From Edaphochlamys debaryana (Eukaryota; Chlorophyta; Chlorophyceae; Chlamydomonadales): 64,000 bases of DNA. Position 1 is the first letter of the stretch, and every line of letters starts with the position of its first letter. Shown here in pieces: positions 18,355-29,600 of this stretch. The notes under the pieces were generated by a model that saw only the letters and a list, made by a program, of their open reading frames with translations, had not been told where the DNA came from and made no database searches. A program made the position numbers and the translations under genes. The stretch spans positions 930,001-994,000 of the forward strand of contig JAEHOE010000005.1 in the NCBI GenBank assembly GCA_016858145.1. Direction: 5' to 3'.

Positions 18355-19421
18355 GGGCTCGGGCCCGCGGCCCGCCGTACAGGCCGGGCCGCGTGCCTTT
18401 CGCCTCGCCGCGCCTACGAGGCACCACACCGCTCCTAACCTAGCTCACTGCAGCAATAGCGCTAGCCCTAACTCAACAACACACAGCTCCTGGTGTCGGG
18501 GCAGGTTTGGGGCGCCAGGGTACGGCCCCACAATCCGGTGCGCCCATTGCGCCGCGCCGGACCCTACCCCTGCACTGCACCGGCATACCCAGCGGGCAAC
18601 AACGCGGGAATAGCACAAACCAACGCAGTAGCAGGTCTAGGGGCGAGGGTCTCGACGGCCCGTCCTCCTTTGAACGCGCAGCTCGCGTCAGGCCGTCTTC
18701 TGCACTCGAGGGGCGGCCTAGACACACACAGAACCCACAGAACACACGCAGTAGTCCTAATACTTCGTGCTCACGCTCTAAAGCACGTCCTGGCGTCCGC
18801 AATTCAGGTTTGGAGGGCGGACCGCTCTTCCGCTTACTCCACTAAGAACCCAAACAGCACACTGCCGTGATTGTCGCGCAGACTGCACAAGGAGAGGGCG
18901 GTTCTTGCGGGAGAGCCCACCGTTGCCAGTGGAGGGCTCCTTGCATGGCCGCTTCCTCCCACCGGGGGCACGCTCGGGCGTTGCTCCCACTCCAATTATG
19001 AATCACACTGAACGGAGAAGCTAAGCTGCGGGCGGATTGGCGGGGGCGCCAGCCATCCGTCGGCCTCCGGGCCGCGGCCTCGCGCTTGCAGCGCTCGGCC
19101 GTCCACAGCAGCGAAGAATACCTTGAACACACACAGGAAACGGTCCGAGGCTCCAGACGAAGGAGCCAGGGAAGACGCAATGCTCCACGAATCATCCTAC
19201 GCGAGCCGGCTCCCGGCCTCGCGATGACTGACATAAGCTCCAGCATGCTTGCGCAATAGTGTACAGGGGCTAGCGCCTTGCGCGTGCCGGCCTGCCGGCC
19301 AGACACTAACCCTCCTGGCACTCTCCTCCAAGTCCACGCATTTAGGTCGGGAAGCCAGTTCGCCACGCCACGCAACCGGGTGCCATACTCGCTTGGGGTC
19401 GGTCGTCCCCTGCGCAGCATA

Positions 19422-19880
19422 GCTATGCCCGATCCTACCAAGGAAGCGTATAGCCCCTTGCGCTAGGACCAAGGACTCCGGACCGGTAGCTTTAACCAGG
19501 CGATCCTACTCCACAAAACGACGGGGGAGCGGCCACCGGCGGGGCCGCCCGTCTTGAAATCGAAGACCCGAAACCACGGGGAGGGGTGATGCCGAAAAAC
19601 CTTTTTATGGGGGTTGAAACACACAGCACGGATGCAGTCTGTACGTCCACACCTCAGCACTGAGGGATGCACAAACCGCGCGTGATGCTGCGCAGGAGTG
19701 ATCGGTCAGTCCGACAGCGGGAGACAGAAACATGCCAGGCTAGGTGCTCAACCAATAGGCTTGCTTGATGCTTGTATAGACCCATGCCCCACGAGGGATG
19801 CTCCATGCTCACAAGCTCAAACACAGAGATATAACCGACGGGTATAGGCCACAATGCTTCCATGCATGCCCGACAATTTA
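19422..19880 (-). other. Internal 3' untranslated region of the LTR element
   Basis: 459 bp between the additional ORF and the 3' LTR. No open frame or purine-rich tract is convincing. A 12-bp palindrome GCATAGCTATGC sits on the LTR/internal junction (19417-19428). Confidence 0.5.
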
Positions 19881-21951
19881 TTACTCTGACCCTGCCGAGG
19901 GCGAGTGCAGTGCGGCTGCTGCCGCCATTTCAAGGTTGGCGAGCTGCTCCGCAAGTGCGCTGCGCTCCTCAAACGCCAGGGCTAGCGCCGCCGATGACGC
20001 CTCCTCCCGGGCCTGGCAAGCGCCCAGCTCGGAGGTGGTGTCAGACAGTTGCAGGCGCAGGGCCAGGATTTCCGCCCGCAGCTCGGCCTCGGCGTGCTCG
20101 CGCAGGGCCAGCTCATAGGCAATGGCGCCTATGTTCTGCCGCAGCACGGTCACCTCGGCCTGTGCCGTATCGCGCTGGCGTACGGCCGCATTTAAGCTGC
20201 TAGTCCTGTCCCGTAGTTGCTCCAAGTTAATCTCCCAGATCTGGGCCTTCGCGCTCTCCGCCTCCTGAACCGCCCGCTCTAGCCGCTCAATGGCGCTGCG
20301 GTCTTGCAGGTGCACCTGGTTGGATGCATCCAGCTCACCGTGCAGCTCGTCCCGTGTCTTGGTCCAGGCGGCAGCCATCTGGATGCAGAAGGACGCCGCC
20401 AGGCCAAAGCCGTAGGGGGTGCCCGCGGCGGCCACGATCTTGGGGTCGACGAGGAAGGGTTGTCGGCACCAGAAGGTGTAGTCGGGGCAATCGATGCTGC
20501 CGAAGAAGTCGAACAGCAGTTCTTGAGCGGCGGCCGGGGAGGGCTCAGCGGAGGGCTCTTGGGGCGCTGCACTTAGAAGTAGCGGGCCCGGGGCGCCCAC
20601 CGCGGGTTGGCCCTCCTGTGGTGGGCGGGGCAGCGGCGAGAGGCGGAAGGTCAGTGATGAAGAGAGAGAGGGTTGACGTAGCATTGTTGATAGAAGAAGA
20701 CGACAGAGCGTGAACGGTGCAACATGGCCCGTCCCACAGCGGCGCGGTACCCACCCCGGGAAGCGCACCCAGGCGGGATGGCGGTCGCCGAGCGCGTGTA
20801 CGTGGCGGAAGCGGACGGGCTCGCCCTCCTGCCGGCGCCAGTCGGTCGGCGAGTTGCGGAGGAACTGCAGGGCGGGCGATACGTCGCTCCACGGCACCTG
20901 GCTGGGCGTGGGGCGCAGCACGGAGGTGGGCGAGCTCACCCGCATGCGGCTCTCCTCGGGGTCAGAGTCGCTGCTGGACTCGGACATCTGGTCCCAGCGC
21001 GCGACCCTGCCCGCGCCCGTGGGGCTGGGCACCGCCTGGCGGTGGTCCAGGTCCCGGGGCGAGGCGGGAGGCGGCTGTACCGGGCCCGCGACGACGGGGC
21101 CGGAGGTGGAGTCCAGCAGGGCCTGCATGGTGGCCTCGCTCATCATCTGAGGACGGGGGCAACGGCCGAAGGGAGAGGGCGGAGGAGTGAATGGAGAGAA
21201 GAGAGACGAAGGGCTGGCGATATGGTAGAGTGGGCTCCAGAGGGTAAGAACGGTCTTCAGTAGCAGAGGGCTGGACTTGCCACCGGCTGACCCGGTAAAG
21301 ACGTTCCCACTGCCTCACCTGGTCCAGCTCGCCCTTGCTCATGACGTCCCGGCGCGGGTAGCTGGGACCGGCGACAGGCGATGGGCGCGGTTTCATGTAC
21401 ATTCCAGGCGCCTCGATGGTGACGCGGACGGCCGGCATGATGACGAACTGCTGGGGGCCCTGGTCGTCCTGGCGGGACCGTGGTCGATTCGAAGGGATGC
21501 GGCTGACCTCGGGGGCTCGGTAGTGAGGGGACTCACAGGGCGAGTCGTACAGGTTGAGGCGGGGGAGGTTGTTCTGGAGGCGGATCATGTACGGGTTGAA
21601 CGTGGGGTCTCGCGGGGCCTCGGTCTGGGGGTCGTTAAGCAGGTTGCCCGAGCCGGAGCGGATCACCAGGCGGGACGCTCGGCTTCGGCTGCTGGTACAG
21701 GACGGGAGGCGCGCTGCGCGCGGCGCCACGCCCTTGCTGCCGATGCCGGAGGCGCTCTGGGAGTAGAGCCTGAGGCGGCCAAGGGGAAAGGGCGGCCGGA
21801 ACGGGGAGGTCGCTTGGCTGGAGCATGGCTGATGGGTACGCGTGGTAGGGTCCCGACATGGTTCCCCAGCAGGACGGCCGAGACCAAGGCTCGCTGGGCT
21901 GGCCGCACGGTCAAGGTCGGCATCGGTCGGTGTTGCATGCATGCAACGCAA
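19881..21951 (-). CDS. Additional spliced ORF downstream of pol (function unknown, coiled-coil C-terminus)
   Basis: Same strand as pol, in the position of env-like genes. Likely exons (5' to 3'): up to 21951 down to 21319, then 21146-20751, then 20615-19881. Intron 1 (21318-21147) has GTGAGGCA...CCTCAG and joins GELDQ to MMSEATMQ in phase. Intron 2 (20750-20616) has GTACCG...CCACAG, a pyrimidine-rich body and a CTGAC branch-like site, also in phase; without it the frame is still open. The start is uncertain. The product is Pro/Ser-rich, then has a folded-looking block (ELLFDFFGSIDCPDYTFW), then about 150 residues of likely coiled coil (about 19890-20340). No signal peptide, membrane segment or known domain is seen, so it does not look like a viral envelope. 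Confidence 0.5.
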
Positions 21952-23646
21952 CCGGGCCCGGCCAGGACGCTCGTGGGTCCCTTCTTGCCCTTAGCGTAAC
22001 TCCAATCACTCACATTGGTCTTGGGGACACGATATGAAGACTTGTCGACGAAGGTCTTGAGCACGCTTCGCGTCTGTTGGCAGGCGGCACAACAGGGGGA
22101 AGCGGCGGAAGGCGGTGAGGAGGAGGTGACGAAACACGGTCGATGAGGGCGCAGCCGGTCATCTGCAGTCCAAGGCTGCTGTTGGGGAAAACCCGCAGGG
22201 CCTTGCTGCGGCAGCTCGAGTACGCCGCCCTTCCCCACTACTCACTTGAGGGGAGAGCACGTGGGCTGGCCGCAGGCAGAAGACTGCGTTCTGACGCCGG
22301 TAGACCTTGACGGTGCTGACGGCTTGGCTCGACGACGGTGTTAGCTCCTTGGCGATGGCTTTTACCAACCGTCCTGAGGTGGCGACGAAGGGCGGCGAAG
22401 GCAATAGCGGTCAGCATCGGCACGTCGGCCTTGGCAGGGGCTCAGCAGGCTGAGTTCAGGCCGAGCCGGGCCATCGTGGGACGCGGAGTGACCCCGACTT
22501 GCGGAATTGCCATGCCTCATCGACTACGGCGCGCGCGCGCGGTCGCAACCCCGACCGTAACCCGGCTGAGCCAGTCAGCAAGAAGGGCATTCAGCAGGGC
22601 TAGCGATCCCAGGGCGCGACTTACCGGCGAGGGCGCGGGCGGTGGAGGTTGACGTTTTTGCCGGTGTTGCCTGGTGGACCGCTATGTCCACGTTCAAGGG
22701 GGTGCTGGTTGCCTTTGTGCGCCTCTGAGGGCGCGTTGCTGTTTTTCCTGTTAACCAAAACGGGGCAGTCGCCGGTCTTAAATTAGCCCGGCGCGGCCGC
22801 GGCCCCGGATTGGTTCGCAGGGCCGAGCTCAATCTGCTGATTCGCTCTGGCAGTTAACGCGCGGAAGGATGGTTTCTCCGGTCCCTTGCACGAGCAGCGA
22901 TGCGCATCGCCGAGCTTCGGTCGACAGGCGATGCGGAGGCGCGCTGGAGCCCGCTCCCGTCTCACCCGCATGACGGCCGTTGACTGCCGTGGTCCAGTCC
23001 TTCGGTAATGATGGCACCAGTAGGGGGCAGGGGGGTGACGGTGTCGAGCGGCTCCGCGGCGTCTCGGGTCCCTCTAGCTAGCGGGCCTCGTCGTATGCTA
23101 TTCCTCGACATGGCGAGTTGGCGAAGCGTATCCAGGCGGATTCGGACGCGTCCCCGGTTCGACTGCGCGCGCCAGTTGAGAGGAAGTCGCGGCTGCTTGA
23201 GGATAGGCTCCTTACGGTAGGATGGTGTGTAGTATATTCAGAGCTCCGTCTGAACTGGAGAAGGGGGGCCGTTTTTGCAAGGTGCATGGTCGCATGGCGA
23301 CCTTATCCTGGCTCAGCTGCCCTGCTTCGTTAGGGTCAAACTGCCCCGCTCAGTACACACCAGGGTAGTCTTTACTTGTTACGCGTCGTTGTAGTCGTCT
23401 TGGCCGTGTTGGTATAGTCGCTTGCAGCGCTTGCAACACCTAGGTGGCAGCCGGCCGACCCGGCCTCGCCTCTTAAGCATGCAACTCGATAACCTTACTT
23501 ACAGCAGAACCAGATCTGCTGGGACGCTTGTTCTCCGGCGCTTGCGTTCGCCTTGACCTCGCGGCGTCGGCCCGCTAGGCCTTCCGCGGATCTCTGGCGG
23601 TGCAAGCTCACGGGAATGAGCCTCGCCTCATTCCCTGCAGGCCGGC
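21952..23646 (-). other. Spacer between pol and the additional ORF
   Basis: 1.7 kb without a convincing open frame on the coding strand. It could hold the leader exon or intron of the spliced downstream mRNA; I found no acceptor/donor pair that I would defend. Confidence 0.4.
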
Positions 23647-26600
23647 TTAGGCTTCCTCCATCCCCGGCGATTCGTCGCCTGCGGGAAGTTTGTGCGGCCG
23701 CTTGTGGCGCTTGAGGGCGCTCCGCGGCCGTGGAGGGGGAGCCTGAGCTGTCGTTGCTGCCTGGCTGGAGCCTTGCGCGACAGCGGAGGGGAGCACCTCG
23801 GGCGTTGGCGCCATCGCGGGCTTCACCTTTGCTGTTGCGGCCTTCCTTGGGGCAGCTGCGCCAGCTTGCTCCAGCACTGTCGGTGAGGTAAACGGTGGGG
23901 TAGCTGTAGCCGGGAGCGCGCTGCGCTTGGCGCCCTTGGCATGTGAGGGGTTGACGAGGAGGCGGTGGGTGGCCACGGCGAAACGCTTGCCGTCGGCCCC
24001 CTCCACCACCGCGTAACTGCCTTGAGGGGTGTAGTAGCAGTACTTGTAGGGGCCCTCCACCTTCTTCTGCATCTTGCGACGTTTCTCCTTGCGCATGTAG
24101 CAGAACTCGCCAGGTTGCAGAGGGGGCAGACCAGGCAGTTGCTCGTCGTTGACTGTCCATGTCCCGTTCCCGCTGGCCTCAGGTGCCGGTGTCAAGGGAG
24201 CAGGCGGCGGTGCTGGGCTAGCGGCCTTGTTGGACGGGGGCGCCTGCGTTGGTGGCGCCGTTGGCGGGGCGCTGGACGTAGCGCCAGGGGGCTGCACGGG
24301 AGGCTCACCAGGTGGGACCAGGGGGTTGAAGCAGAGTGGGCTGGACGTCGCCGTAGTAGGAGCCTCCGCTGGCTTGTCCTCTGCCATTGGGGTTGGCTCT
24401 TCACGGTCTTCCACGTCAGCTCGGGCCGGTTCACGTCGTCCGCCGGCCTTTAGCGCCTTGCTTCGCCCCTTGGTTTGATGATACCTAGCCTCGTACTTCG
24501 CCTTCTGCCTAGCCTTGGCCTTGTCGTTATTGGTGAAGATGACCTCGGCGGTGGTGTCCATCGCCTCCTTCCTGGCTCTCAGGTTGTCGAAGTCCTCGGG
24601 CCGCCAGTCGATGGCGATCTCCTCGGGGTGGATGTCGGGAGCCTCAGTTGGCGGCTCGGGGAGGTCGCCACGGAGGCGCAGCTCTCGCCCGAACATGGCC
24701 AGGGCGGGAGACACGCGGGTGGAGTGGTGGATAGCTGCACGATAGGCCCAAAGCGCTCGCTGGCATACCTCATCCCATCGATCCTCCGAGGCGGCCAGGG
24801 TGCGTAGCTGGTTGACTATGGTGCCGCCCATGTTTTCGACCAGACCGTTGCCCTGAGGGGCGTAGGCGGCTGTGCGGCGATGGGTGATGTGGTAGGTGCG
24901 TAGTCCAGAGTGGAAGGCGCCGGCGAATTCCATGCCGCGGTCAGTTACCATCTCCGTGGGCACGCCGTAACGGGCAAACCACGTGTCGTGCAGGGCACGG
25001 AACACGGTGGTTGGCTGCTTGTTGGGAATGGGGATGGCCTCAGGCCACTTGGTGAAGGCGTCGATGATTACCAACAAGTAGACGTTGCCGCTGGGGGTGC
25101 GCCGAAATTTGCCTTGTAGGTCCGCATGTAGACGGTAGTTGAAGGGGGAGTTGGGCAAGGGGCGCAGCACAGTGCGGCGAAGGAGCAGTTGACGCTGGGC
25201 GTTGCAATCGGTGCATGCCGCCACGACCTCTCTGCAGATGGGGCGCATGCGCTCGAACCAATAGCGTGATGCCACGAGGCTGAGGGTCTTGTCGACCCCC
25301 AGGTGTCCGAGGGCATGTAGCTCTTGGGTAATGCGCAGGCACTGGTCGGGTGGTGGCACCACTCGCGGCCCTCCCTTGCTGTGACGCATCAGTTGTTGTT
25401 GATTGGCGTCCCAGGAGTAGTGCTTGGCTCGTTTTCGTACCCTTTGCACTTCCCTGGATAGCTTGAGGGGGTCGCGTTCGTCGAGCAGCTCGTACGACAC
25501 CTTGAGCTTGCCTGTCTTGACGTATTCGATCACTGGCTCGTCCTGCCACACGCTTGCGGGGCGCTTGGGTTGTGACGGCTCCTTGGGCGAAGGGCTGTTG
25601 CTTGGAGATCGCTCCAGCTGCTCGGGAGGCTCGTCATCGGAGGTGTCGGATCGCTCAGGGGTGTAGTCTGGGTCCTTTTCAGACTCCTTGACCGAGGGTC
25701 GGGAGCCGGACTCATGAAGTTGACGGGTCAGCAGCTCTCGTTCGCCTGGAGGGGGCACGACACGGGGTGCTTGTGTCGGGTCGGTGGGCAAGCGGTACAG
25801 TTTGCCCTCCTGATAGGCGTAGAGGGCGCTGCGGGCCTTGACACGCCGGACTTCTTCGGCAATAGTCAAGGGGTCGGAGGCACGAAGCGTTGAGGGGTCC
25901 ACGATGAGTCGTTCGGTACGTAGGAAGTTGATGAGGGCGGTGTCTTCCCACACGGGGCGTTGCCGCCGCCCGTTGATAATGTCGTCTCGCTCGTCTAGCT
26001 CTTCTGCCTCGTCAGAGGAGAATTGCCTGAGGTCGGAGGAGTCGTACTCGATGGGCGGCTGTGATGCGGCCGGCTCCGTTGGCGGTTGGGGCTGGGCGGC
26101 TCCGTCTGCCTCGCTGTCCGTGGAGACCAGGTCCATGGGCGAGTCCGCAGGGTCGTTGGCGAGGCGACGGGCAACGTCCTTGTAACGCGCAGGCCAATCT
26201 CCTGCATGCATTGGGCATTGCCATGTGCCTGGGGGTACACGGGGAAGAGGGGGACGGAGGCAGGTAGTGTGCCAGCCCTTATCGCAGCCGGTGGCATCGC
26301 AGATCAGCATGTTGTGACATGGCTTGGGTTTCATGCACACCACGCAGGTCAGCCCTGGATCAGGATCCGCATCCTCAACTACCTGCCGTACTCGCTCGGT
26401 CTCCTCGAAATCCGCCAGAAGGGAGTTGAAGCGTCGCGGGCGAGAGGAGAGGCGGAGGGTGGCTTCAGGCGGGCTGTTGAGGTGTGGAGGGGGCATGGGT
26501 TGATCCTCGGTGGCTGGGGAGTCGCTGTCAGAGGTGGCCTCCGAGGGAGTGACGGTGTCGCTGTCCGAGAGTGCCAGGGCCGCAGTAGCTTCCGTCAAGG

Positions 26601-29600
26601 GCCCAGGGTTGGGTTGTGACCCAGACGGTCCAGCGCCGTCGTTGACTGCGGTCTGCGGACGCGGTAGCGGCGGCGCAGGTGGGGCGCTGGGCCCTACCTC
26701 TCCACTGGGGTCAGCATTCTCCCCGGCTGCTTGCGACGGTGAGAGCGCAAGGGTTGTTCCGTTGGGTGCGAAACGCACGCGGCGTGGCCGGGGGGGAATG
26801 ATGCCGGTGACGGGTGTAGCATCCACCATGAAGGCGTTTACGGACCGATCGGCTGCGGCGGAGGTGCGGCGGGGCTGTGGTGGCTCAGGCAGCCATACCA
26901 CGTCCCAAGCCATACCGCCAGGTCGGCGTGTAGTCCGTGGATGTGTGGTTGGGTATTCAGTCACGCGCTCTTGCCCGGGTTGGGGCCACACAAGGGCGGA
27001 GTAAACCTCCACGTCCGTGGTGGGCCACAGCTCGGCCGCTAGGCGGGTGACGGCGAAGGGAGAGCTGTAAATCTCCGTGGTCCACACGTCCTCGTCGGAA
27101 TCGGAGCCAGGCGGCGGGGCTCCAGGCGTAATGGGCCGGTCGGGGGGGGCGTCGTTGTGCTCCCCCATCATATCGGCCATGCGGCTTAGCCCGTCCGCGT
27201 TCCGGTGTTTGGATCCAGGCGAGAACTCCACCTTGAACCGGAACTGACTCATCTTGATGGCGAGGCGTGTGAGGCGGGACGACAGCGGTTCTTGTCCAGA
27301 TGCTCCGGGCCCCATCACGTAGCGCAGGCATAGACTGTCGCTGACCAGGATGAAGGGGTCGGGAGCATTCAGCAGGTAGGGTCGGAAGTGTCGCATGGCC
27401 CAGCACGCTGCCAGCACCTCTCCCTCCCCTGAAGCCATCTTTGCCTCAGTGGGGGAGCAGCGCCTTGAAGCGTACTGGATCACGTACAGCTTGCCGTTCT
27501 TGGGGTCCCGTTGCTGAAGGATGGCGGACATGGCCTCGGCTGAGTAGTCGGTGGCCAGAATGAACGGCATGCCTTCCTTGAACGTGGGACTGCGTAAGAT
27601 GGGCCAACAGGTGAGGGCTCGTCGCAGCTCCTCGAAGCTGCGTTGTTGCTCGGGGCCCCACTCCCACGGCGCGTCTTTCCGCAGGAGCCGGATCATGGGT
27701 GCAGCCTTCTTGCTGTACTCGAAGATCCAGGCACGGTAGAAGGAGGTGAGGCCAAGCCATGACGCCACGTGCCGGCGGGTACGAGGGGCAGGGAAGGCGG
27801 AGATGGTGGCCATGTGCTTGGGGTCCATAGTGGCGGTTCCTTTCTCGAAATCGATTGAGAACCCGAGCCACCGTAGTTGCCGTTGGAAGTAGCGGCCCTT
27901 GGTGCTTGACAGCTTGACCCCTGACAGCCGAAGCAGGTCAAACACCCGCTCCAGGTCTCTCAGGTGGGTGTCGAAGTCCTTGCTGAGGGCTAGGCTGTCG
28001 TCCACCCAGGTGGTCACGCACCGGTCCTCGGGGTCCTTGAAGGCGGGGGCGCTGTCGGGACCATTGGGGTTGCGGCGGCGATAGGGACCTGAGGAGGGGT
28101 GTGGATCAGCGGTGGTGTCAAGACGAGCGGGTGCCTCCTTGGGTGCCGGCACTCTGGAGACGCCTCCCAGCAGCACAGGGCCAAGCGCCTTTTGCATGAG
28201 CTGGCACCAAATGGCTGGAGAAGAGGCTAGTCCCATGGGCATGCGCTTGAAGCGCCAGCACCCAGAGGTGGTGTGGAAGGCCACGCGGTCCCGACTTGCA
28301 GGGTCATCGATGGGGATGGCGTAGAAGCCCATGCGACAGTCGAGGGTGCTGGCGAAGCGCTGCTCTCCGGGAGGAGGAATGACGCGGTCCAGCACCTCTC
28401 GCAACACCCCAATGGGGAAACGTACGGGTCGTAGTACGGCATTGATACGCCTCAGGTCCACCACAAGGCGGGGCTTGCCTGAAGAGTTGCGCACCACGAA
28501 AACCGGGCTGCTCCAGGGGCTCTCCGCAGGCTCGATGATGCCGGATTGCAAGAGCTCTTGGATGGCCTCGTTGCACACTTGTCTGTCTTGGTACGACATA
28601 CGGTGAGGGGGCACGAAGATCGGAGGGCTGTCGCCAGTGTCGACGGTGAGGGACTGCCACGTAGTTCGGCCCAGCTCCAGTGAGTTGCGTGCAAACAAAT
28701 CGAAGTGCTTGTAAAGTAGGCCGTAAGCTTTTTCCCACTGCTCACGGCTTAAGTTGGGGTTGACGCAGGCTGCTAGGTGTTGCGCCAGCTCCTCGTCGGG
28801 GTGCTTCTGGGCACGCAGGGCAATTGTTTGTTCTGCGAACAGACGTGCCCTCGCCACGTGCTCGGCGGGGGTGAGAAGCTCGATCTCGCTGTACGGCGGA
28901 GGCTCCAGGGGTCGTTGCACCACTGTAGGCTCATCGCCGGACGAGGGGAAGCGACGCCGGTCCCTCTCCCGCGGGGGCCCGGGCTCCGGTGGGGGAGGAC
29001 CGGTTTCCACGTCGGGCTCGGGGCCGAACCCGGTGGTGAGGGCGTGTACCGCCGCCCCATCGCCCCCCATCATGCAGATGTCGGGTCGGGAGGCGCGGCT
29101 GTGGCTCTCGCTCCAGAGCTCGACGTGGCAGCGCTGTTCCTGAGAGGAGGTGTAGTGCAGCAGGTGTTGATCTAGGTCGATGCAGGCCCGTACGGCATGC
29201 AACCAGTCGAGGCCCAAGATCAACTCAGACGCGAGGCGTCGTGCCACATACACTTCCACTTCGGTTGAGCGGTCGGGCAATATCACGGTGAGTACGGTCT
29301 TGCCCACCACGTCAATCGGTTGGCCGGACGCGTTGTTGAGGGGGCGTTGTACGGGTACGACGGGGTTGGTGTGGCTCAGGCGTGTGAGCAGGTACTTGAC
29401 CTCGTGTTCCTTGAGCACCGCTACTGCCGTGGGATATGAGGGCTCGCTGGGGCTCCCGGGGTTGTAGAAGTCGGTGCCGCAGCCCTCCGCATTGGCTCGG
29501 GCCATCCATCGTTCCCTGTCCGGGCAAAAGTTCCACCCCCCCAGGGAGTAGGAGGCCTCCACTTCATAACGGTTGGTGGCTATGATGTCGTCGACGGTAG

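Larger units (their letters stand above)
16978..19421 (-). repeat. 3' LTR (2,444 bp)
   Basis: Direct repeat of 33962-36405 with a constant offset of 16,984 bp and no length difference. Outside it, 16972-16977 (TATGCC) is present only at this outer end. Inside are GA-rich and AC-rich short repeats, several copies of a GTCACACG box, and a TATAAA on the plus strand at 18349. The small open frames in it are duplicated exactly in the other LTR and are not genes. Confidence 0.93.

Noticed and set aside
19881..21146. Env-like glycoprotein
   Set aside because: The position fits, but there is no signal peptide or hydrophobic membrane segment; the C-terminus is a soluble coiled coil.
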